Below, piece after piece: positions 46,113-52,915 of a stretch of 52,915 nt of DNA (its first letter is position 1; each line of letters opens with the position of its first letter). The DNA lies in assembly GCA_029977785.1 (NCBI GenBank), contig JAPOKG010000003.1, positions 1-52,915 of the forward strand, written 5' to 3'. Source of the DNA: Actinomycetota bacterium. Lineage in GTDB: Bacteria; Actinomycetota; Actinomycetes; Nanopelagicales; Nanopelagicaceae. Below the pieces are notes generated by a model, which saw only the letters and a program-made list of their open reading frames with translations, searched no databases and was not told where the DNA came from. Both the position numbers and the translations under genes were made by a program.

Positions 46113-47054
46113 TTAGGCGCCTAGCGCCTGCGCAATTTCCTCGCAGGCATGCTCAAGTCCCTCAGCCTTAATGACTTCATCGCATGTCAACGAATCCCAA
46201 CCTGGCCCGCCGACAACTACACGAGGGGCAGGGCGAATTGCAGGGATTTCTCGCCAGTATTTCTCTTCTGCATTCTTGGCTAGTTGTGCCCACAAGAAAA
46301 TTGCAGGAGGCGCGCATCGCGTAACCATCGCTGAAAGCGCTGTCAGTGGGGTACGTGCACCTAGAACATAGGTTTGGATATTTCTTTCACAGAGCGCCGC
46401 AGCGAGCGCATAGATAGGAAGCGAGTGAAGCTCTTCGCCGACTGCAGCTAATAGAACAGGGCGTGAATTTACTGGCTTCTTCAACTCAACGACGCGGTTA
46501 TGCATAGTGCGGGTGAGAATTTCAGAGAAGAGATGCTCTACCTCAATCCCCTTCTGTTCAGTCTCCCAATCTTGGCCAATCAGAAAGAGGGTTGGCACAA
46601 TGACATCAGCCCATGCGCCTTCAACGCCATACGTAGCGATTTCGTGAGTGAGAGTCTCTTCTACAAATTGACGATCAAAACTTTGTAGCGCCTTATAGAT
46701 TGCATCAACGACATCTTCACGAACTTCAATGCCTTTGACGATCTTTGACAACTTTACTTGGCCCTTAAATTCACGAGCTTGCTCTGCCGCATCACATGGA
46801 GCAACTCCTGCGACTATCAGACGTCGCATCATCGTTAGCTTTGCTAAATCACTAGGGCAGTACCTACGGTGCTCGCCTTCAACGTGTTCCGAAGGTCCGA
46901 GTCCATATCGGCGATCCCATGTTCGTAGGGTCGCTGGAGCCACACCGATACGGCGGGCTACTGCGGCCACCGTCAGCTTCTCTTCGACTTCCCCAGAAGA
47001 CATGGCGCTATCGTCCCCTCTAGTGGGAGAACTCACCACCTGAAAATCGGACAT
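46113..47054 (-). CDS. MerR family regulator with CarH-like cobalamin-binding domain
   Basis: MerR HTH: LTVAAVARRIGVAPATLRTWDRRYGLGPSEHVEGEHRRYCPSDLAKL. C-terminal B12-type domain with WETEQKGIEVEH (W-x9-EH) and ELHSLP. Confidence 0.85.
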   Translation of the reverse strand: MSDFQVVSSPTRGDDSAMSSGEVEEKLTVAAVARRIGVAPATLRTWDRRYGLGPSEHVEGEHRRYCPSDLAKLTMMRRLIVAGVAPCDAAEQAREFKGQVKLSKIVKGIEVREDVVDAIYKALQSFDRQFVEETLTHEIATYGVEGAWADVIVPTLFLIGQDWETEQKGIEVEHLFSEILTRTMHNRVVELKKPVNSRPVLLAAVGEELHSLPIYALAAALCERNIQTYVLGARTPLTALSAMVTRCAPPAIFLWAQLAKNAEEKYWREIPAIRPAPRVVVGGPGWDSLTCDEVIKAEGLEHACEEIAQALGA

Positions 47055-47089
47055 TTCGCACTTTGAACAACTTTTGGCGCGTTAGATGC

Positions 47090-47118
47090 TTGAACAACTT
47101 ATGAATCGGTTGTATCTT
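47090..47118 (+). promoter_or_regulatory. putative promoter of whiB-like gene
   Basis: TTGAAC-N17-TATCTT read directly, about 30 bp upstream of the whiB start; overlaps the second 11-bp direct repeat. Confidence 0.5.
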
Positions 47119-47147
47119 ATATTCAAGCACGACAAAGGAGAGAAGCT

Positions 47148-47450
47148 ATGGCTGAACTATCACGTCTACCGCAACCAATCGCAGAGGTATGGGAATGGCA
47201 GTACGAAGGCGCATGCCGCGATAAAGAGCCTGAGATGTTCTTCCATCCCGATGGAGAGCGTGGCCCACGTCGCCGCAATCGCGAGAACGCCGCAAAGGCT
47301 GTCTGCGCGAGCTGCCCTGTTATCCAAGCGTGCCGCGATCATGCACTTGCAGTTCAAGAACCTTATGGAATCTGGGGCGGTCTTTCAGAAGATGATCGCG
47401 CTGCCATCTTGGCTCGTCGCGGAATCACACTCGTTCCAAACGCATCATAA
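47148..47450 (+). CDS. WhiB family transcriptional regulator
   Basis: ACRDKEPEMFFHPDGERG, AVCASCPVIQACRDHAL (four Cys), EPYGIWGGLSEDDRAAI. Confidence 0.93.
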   Translation: MAELSRLPQPIAEVWEWQYEGACRDKEPEMFFHPDGERGPRRRNRENAAKAVCASCPVIQACRDHALAVQEPYGIWGGLSEDDRAAILARRGITLVPNAS

Positions 47451-47473
47451 ATTTAATTCCCTCCCTCAAAAGA

Positions 47474-47503
47474 AAATCCCCCGTGGGCAACCACGGGGGA
47501 TTT
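47474..47503. terminator. intrinsic terminator between convergent whiB-like gene and groEL
   Basis: AAATCCCCCGTGG-GCAA-CCACGGGGGATTT. Confidence 0.9.
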
Positions 47504-47520
47504 CTTATTTCTACTACTAC

Positions 47521-49158
<1,638 letters not shown>

Positions 49159-49452
49159 CTACTTCTCGATGATCGCGAGAATGTCGCGAGCAGATAGGAC
49201 GAGGTACTCCTCGTTGTTGTACTTAACTTCAGTTCCGCCGTACTTGCTGTAGAGAACGACATCGCCGACCTTTACATCCATTGGTACGCGAGCGCCGTCA
49301 TCGAAACGACCTGGGCCTACGGCAACAACTGTGCCTTCCTGTGGCTTCTCTTTCGCTGTATCTGGGATGACAAGACCGGATGCTGTTGTTGTCTCGGCTT
49401 CATTTGCCTTCACAACGATGCGATCTTCGAGCGGCTTAATGGCTACTGCCAT
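49159..49452 (-). CDS. groES: co-chaperonin GroES
   Basis: [44 protein letters not shown]. Confidence 0.96.
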   Translation of the reverse strand: MAVAIKPLEDRIVVKANEAETTTASGLVIPDTAKEKPQEGTVVAVGPGRFDDGARVPMDVKVGDVVLYSKYGGTEVKYNNEEYLVLSARDILAIIEK

Positions 49453-49515
49453 GGTTGTACTCCTTTAGCTATTTTTCGTTTGGTGTAAATCCACTTTGGT
49501 GGGGGCTCACCCGCG

Positions 49516-49542
49516 TTAGCAGTGTCGACCCTAGAGTGCTAA
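49516..49542 (-). promoter_or_regulatory. CIRCE-like element (HrcA operator) upstream of groESL
   Basis: TTAGCAGTG-N9-GAGTGCTAA versus consensus TTAGCACTC-N9-GAGTGCTAA: one arm perfect, the other with two mismatches. Confidence 0.85.
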
Positions 49543-49585
49543 CGCCAAGCCTATGGGGGGTTATTCCCGGCGGCAAATTGAAGAG

Positions 49586-50614
49586 CTAGAGACTGACTTG
49601 CTCGACCGGCAGGCTGGAATCGGCATCGAAGGCGCCCCGTGTGGCGGGCTTTCCGGCGCTGAGCATCAGGCTGCCCAGGGCTGCCACCATCGCTCCGTTA
49701 TCGGTACAGAGGCCTGGCCTTGGAATTCGCAGTTCGATCCCCGCCTTGGCACATCGTTCGGTGGCCACGGCGCGCAGCCTGGAATTGGCGGCAACTCCCC
49801 CAGCAATCACAAGTGAATCGATACCTGTTGCCTTACATGCAGCAAGAGATTTGAGAAGCAAGACATCAACAACAGCTTCTTGAAACGAGGCGGCAACATC
49901 TGCGCGCACATATTCGGGAGTGCTCTCAAGGTAGCGAGCCACTGCTGTCTTTAGCCCGGAGAAAGAGAAATCATAGGGACGCGTTGCCCAGTCGTTTGAT
50001 GTTGTTAGTCCTCGCGGAAAATCAATGGCGCTGGCAGAACCATCAATCGCGTCGCGATCAATAGCTGGGCCGCCCGGAAAACCAAGTTGCAGAATGCGCG
50101 CGATTTTATCGAAGGCTTCACCGGCTGCATCATCCATCGTTGCACCGAGCTTTGTGATTGAACCAGTGATGTCATTTACTTGCAGCAGCGATGAATGTCC
50201 GCCGCTGACAAGAAGAGCGATAGTCGGACGAGTTGGTTGGTCGTGAGTTAAGTAATCAACTGAGATGTGGGCCGCCAAATGATTAACACCATAGAGCGGG
50301 CGACCCAAACCTTGTGCTAGACCGCTGGCAGAGGCAACGCCAACTAGGAGTGCGCCAACTAAGCCAGGGCCAGCAGTTACGGCAACTGCATCAATATCGC
50401 GAAGTGAAATTTGAGATTCAGCAACAGCTCGTTCAATTGCAGGCAACATCGCTTCTAAGTGAGCACGGGATGCGATTTCAGGAACGACTCCCCCAAAGCG
50501 TGCGTGCTCATCAACACTTGATGCGATGACGTTGGCAAGCAAAGTACGCCCACGCACGATGCCAATTGCAGTTTCATCACATGAGGTTTCAATACCCAGA
50601 ACTATTGGTTGCAT
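49586..50614 (-). CDS. tsaD: tRNA N6-adenosine threonylcarbamoyltransferase TsaD
   Basis: [38 protein letters not shown]. Confidence 0.95.
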   Translation of the reverse strand: MQPIVLGIETSCDETAIGIVRGRTLLANVIASSVDEHARFGGVVPEIASRAHLEAMLPAIERAVAESQISLRDIDAVAVTAGPGLVGALLVGVASASGLAQGLGRPLYGVNHLAAHISVDYLTHDQPTRPTIALLVSGGHSSLLQVNDITGSITKLGATMDDAAGEAFDKIARILQLGFPGGPAIDRDAIDGSASAIDFPRGLTTSNDWATRPYDFSFSGLKTAVARYLESTPEYVRADVAASFQEAVVDVLLLKSLAACKATGIDSLVIAGGVAANSRLRAVATERCAKAGIELRIPRPGLCTDNGAMVAALGSLMLSAGKPATRGAFDADSSLPVEQVSL

Positions 50615-51066
50615 TAGTTGAAGTCCTTACGCATCACAAAGGCATCCTGGCCAGGGCCGTAGTAATCCATCCGCACTGAAATCTTCAGATATCCCAGGCT
50701 CGTATAAAGCTCAATGGCTGCGCTATTGCTCTGCTCAACTTCGAGCATCATGGCGCTCGCCCCGCGCTCTTTCGACCACTGCTCGATCTGGCGCATGAAT
50801 TCGCGGGCAATTCCTTGGCGACGAAAATCAGGTAGAACTGCAACGGTAAGAATGTCTGCTTCAACTCCTGGGGCTGGCAGAAATACTCCGCAATAACCGA
50901 CAATCTTGTTATCTGACTCTGCCACTGACATATAACGAGTTGTAGGAATGCCTGCAAACTCTTCTTTAAACTGTGAGGTGCTCCACGGAGAATATGGAAA
51001 GAGCTCTTTCTCATACGTTGCAAGAACTGGAATATCTAAAGCGATGGGTTGGCGATAGGTAATCAT
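50614..51066 (-). CDS. rimI: ribosomal protein S18-alanine N-acetyltransferase (GNAT)
   Basis: [23 protein letters not shown] acetyl-CoA motif; position between tsaD and tsaB. Confidence 0.88.
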   Translation of the reverse strand: MITYRQPIALDIPVLATYEKELFPYSPWSTSQFKEEFAGIPTTRYMSVAESDNKIVGYCGVFLPAPGVEADILTVAVLPDFRRQGIAREFMRQIEQWSKERGASAMMLEVEQSNSAAIELYTSLGYLKISVRMDYYGPGQDAFVMRKDFN

Positions 51067-51596
51067 CTGCGCTCCGCGGTAGGAACTGCATCTGGCCTAC
51101 GTAAATACATAGGTTCAGTGACGTTCTGAGTTTCTGCTAGTGCGACCATCTTCTTCATATCTGGATAAACGCCAAAGATAAATCCATCTACTTGATCTGG
51201 TTTGCTCACATGAGGGCCATCGACTCGTGCACCATTTTCGTAGCGCGCCCAGTAAATCTCTTTACGGCGAGCATCTACCGCCACTGTGTAGTTGCTTTGC
51301 TCAACAGCAATCGCATCGAGTGAACAGATGCCAACGACAGGAATTGCGCGAGCTAGTGAAAATGCGTGGGCAAATGAAATACCCACCCGAAGTCCAGTAA
51401 ATGGCCCTGGACCCATACCAACGACAACTCCAGTGACGGGCGCACATGTTTTCAAGGCTTTTGCCACCAGTTCAGAGAGGGCGCGACCATGGTCGGTTGC
51501 ACCTTCATGAAACTCTTCAAAAATTACTTGGCCATCTTCAATAATTCCAACGATGGTGCGTGAAGTAGATGTATCAATCGCTAGCGAGATACTCAT
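51063..51596 (-). CDS. tsaB: tRNA threonylcarbamoyladenosine biosynthesis protein TsaB
   Basis: LAIDTSTSRTIVGI, GMGPGPFTGLRVGISFA; C-terminus MYLRRPDA. Confidence 0.92.
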   Translation of the reverse strand: MSISLAIDTSTSRTIVGIIEDGQVIFEEFHEGATDHGRALSELVAKALKTCAPVTGVVVGMGPGPFTGLRVGISFAHAFSLARAIPVVGICSLDAIAVEQSNYTVAVDARRKEIYWARYENGARVDGPHVSKPDQVDGFIFGVYPDMKKMVALAETQNVTEPMYLRRPDAVPTAERR

Positions 51597-52030
51597 AGCG
51601 AAACCCCTTGCCAGCGGGCGCCAACTGTCTTGATGGCTACCTCGCGAACTTCGTCGCTGCGATCGATAGTGATCTCAAGTCGCTCTTCACTTAAACGAGC
51701 AGATTCTGCGCCTGCCCATTCAATAACGGTGACCGCGCCTTCTCGGGGTGAATCTAAATCAAGATCATCTAGAAAGGCTGCTGCGTTGCCGCCCTCAAGT
51801 AAGCGATAGGCATCAACATGAATCAGTGGAAGTGGCCCTTTATGGATGCGGGCGATAACAAAGGTGGGAGAGGTAACGTCACTGATTCCCAGTGCTTCAC
51901 CGATTCCTTGCACCAGTACTGTTTTTCCTGCACCTAGCGGACAGCTGAGAAGGATGAGGTCTCCTGCTTGGCAGAGCTTGCCGATACGCATACCGAGAGC
52001 GTGCATCTGGTCAGCGGTTGCAATCTTCAC
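51593..52030 (-). CDS. tsaE: tRNA threonylcarbamoyladenosine biosynthesis ATPase TsaE
   Basis: LSCPLGAGKTVLVQGIGEALGI Walker A, SPTFVIARIH. Confidence 0.92.
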   Translation of the reverse strand: MKIATADQMHALGMRIGKLCQAGDLILLSCPLGAGKTVLVQGIGEALGISDVTSPTFVIARIHKGPLPLIHVDAYRLLEGGNAAAFLDDLDLDSPREGAVTVIEWAGAESARLSEERLEITIDRSDEVREVAIKTVGARWQGVSL

Positions 52031-52056
52031 TCATGAAGGATAGTTGAAGAAAAAGA

Positions 52057-52086
52057 AGAAGGGCCCCGGTCTCCCGAGGCCCTTCT
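52057..52086 (-). terminator. intrinsic terminator downstream of the hydrolase-like gene
   Basis: AGAAGGGCC...GGCCCTTCT; minus-strand continuation TTCTTTTTCTTC is T-rich. Confidence 0.8.
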
Positions 52087-52101
52087 ACTTTGACTTACTA
52101 A

Positions 52102-52915
52102 TTAGAAGTTGTACTTCAAATCAGCTGGTCGATAATCGATGTCGCCATTGAGGTATGGAACCTTTGTCGCGATGTATTCAACGTACTTCGCTGTTGGAAC
52201 CTTTCCAGAACGTGCAGCCACTGCGAGCATATCTACCCATGCCTTGGTCTGCTTCTTTGTGAAGGCCTGGTGGCCAACACCTGATGGAGATCCTGGACCT
52301 GTGAGGTCAGGAAGTCCTGCAGCGGTGAACTTGGTGTAAGTCTCTGGAGTCATCGCATAGAGAGCAAGTGTGTTCCAGACAGGCTTTGGACCCTTCTTGG
52401 AAGCTTCCCACTTAGCAAGTTCTGCTTCGTAGACTTCACGCTTCTTATCCACATAACGGGCTGAGTTACCTGAGAAGACAAGGCGATCAGCTTCGTTAGC
52501 AATAAGAATCGTTGGGTGCTTTGAAGTAAATGTTGATTTATCCAAAGCTTTGAACTTAGCGATTGCATCAGCATTACCTGTGACACGTGGAGCAGCTGAA
52601 AGCACACCGAGCATGCCAGCAATTGCTTCATCTCCTGAAAGTCCTAGGTTGTAACGACCTGCATCTCCTTCATCAAGGAGTGCAGCCCAGTTTGTCTGGG
52701 TGTTGTCGTAGAAACCAGGGCCTGTGATCTCAGAGATTGATTGTCCGGCTAGAACACCAGTGGCAACTGCCTCTCCCATATTTTGAAGAATTGCCACTGT
52801 TGCATTGATGCTTCCTTCGGGAATCAAGGTGCTAGTTGAAATTCCATCCATATTCTTACTCTTGGTTGGGACTCCTGTAAGAAGACCGGTTAAGAGAAGC
52901 GCTGAACGCTGTGGG
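52102..52915 (-). CDS. putative alpha/beta hydrolase, 5' part beyond the window edge
   Basis: The frame stays open upstream of the ORF-track Met to the edge (PQRSALLLTGLLTGVPTKSKNMDG...). HPTILIANEADRLVFSGNSARYVDKK and GVGHQAF resemble the C-terminal Asp/His region of an alpha/beta hydrolase. Confidence 0.5.
   Translation of the reverse strand, partial: PQRSALLLTGLLTGVPTKSKNMDGISTSTLIPEGSINATVAILQNMGEAVATGVLAGQSISEITGPGFYDNTQTNWAALLDEGDAGRYNLGLSGDEAIAGMLGVLSAAPRVTGNADAIAKFKALDKSTFTSKHPTILIANEADRLVFSGNSARYVDKKREVYEAELAKWEASKKGPKPVWNTLALYAMTPETYTKFTAAGLPDLTGPGSPSGVGHQAFTKKQTKAWVDMLAVAARSGKVPTAKYVEYIATKVPYLNGDIDYRPADLKYNF

Overview
The window is about 53 kb of gene-dense bacterial chromosome. 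Gene content and order look actinobacterial: acyl-CoA carboxylase beta/epsilon/alpha with maf, a WhiB regulator, GuaB3, DUF3017, a PerM-like protein, and sucCD-purNH-folD-mdh-icd. The moderate GC and compact overlapping genes suggest a streamlined freshwater lineage (Nanopelagicales/acI-like), but that is inference. Most of it is core metabolism. It carries a large nucleoside uptake and catabolism block (PNP, phosphosugar mutase, deoC, ALDH, add, deoA, cdd, a BMP-type ABC transporter and two BMP binding proteins), a sugar ABC transporter with an MsiK-like ATPase and araA, purine biosynthesis genes, TCA genes, pcrA, groESL with a CIRCE-like site, and the tsaD-rimI-tsaB-tsaE cluster. No CRISPR, transposon, phage, rRNA or tRNA gene was recognised. 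Main points for follow-up: (1) an ALDH followed, in the same frame and separated by one TAA, by a catalytic-Cys-lacking half-ALDH, resembling a split ALDH16; (2) a MerR/B12-domain regulator retaining the CarH-type W-x9-EH signature, divergent from whiB, with exact 11-bp direct repeats between them; (3) an IMP dehydrogenase lacking its CBS domains; (4) a structured leader before the msiK-like ATPase; (5) interrupted reading frames in two core genes, sucD (frameshift) and guaA (in-frame TGA), which are more likely sequence errors than biology.
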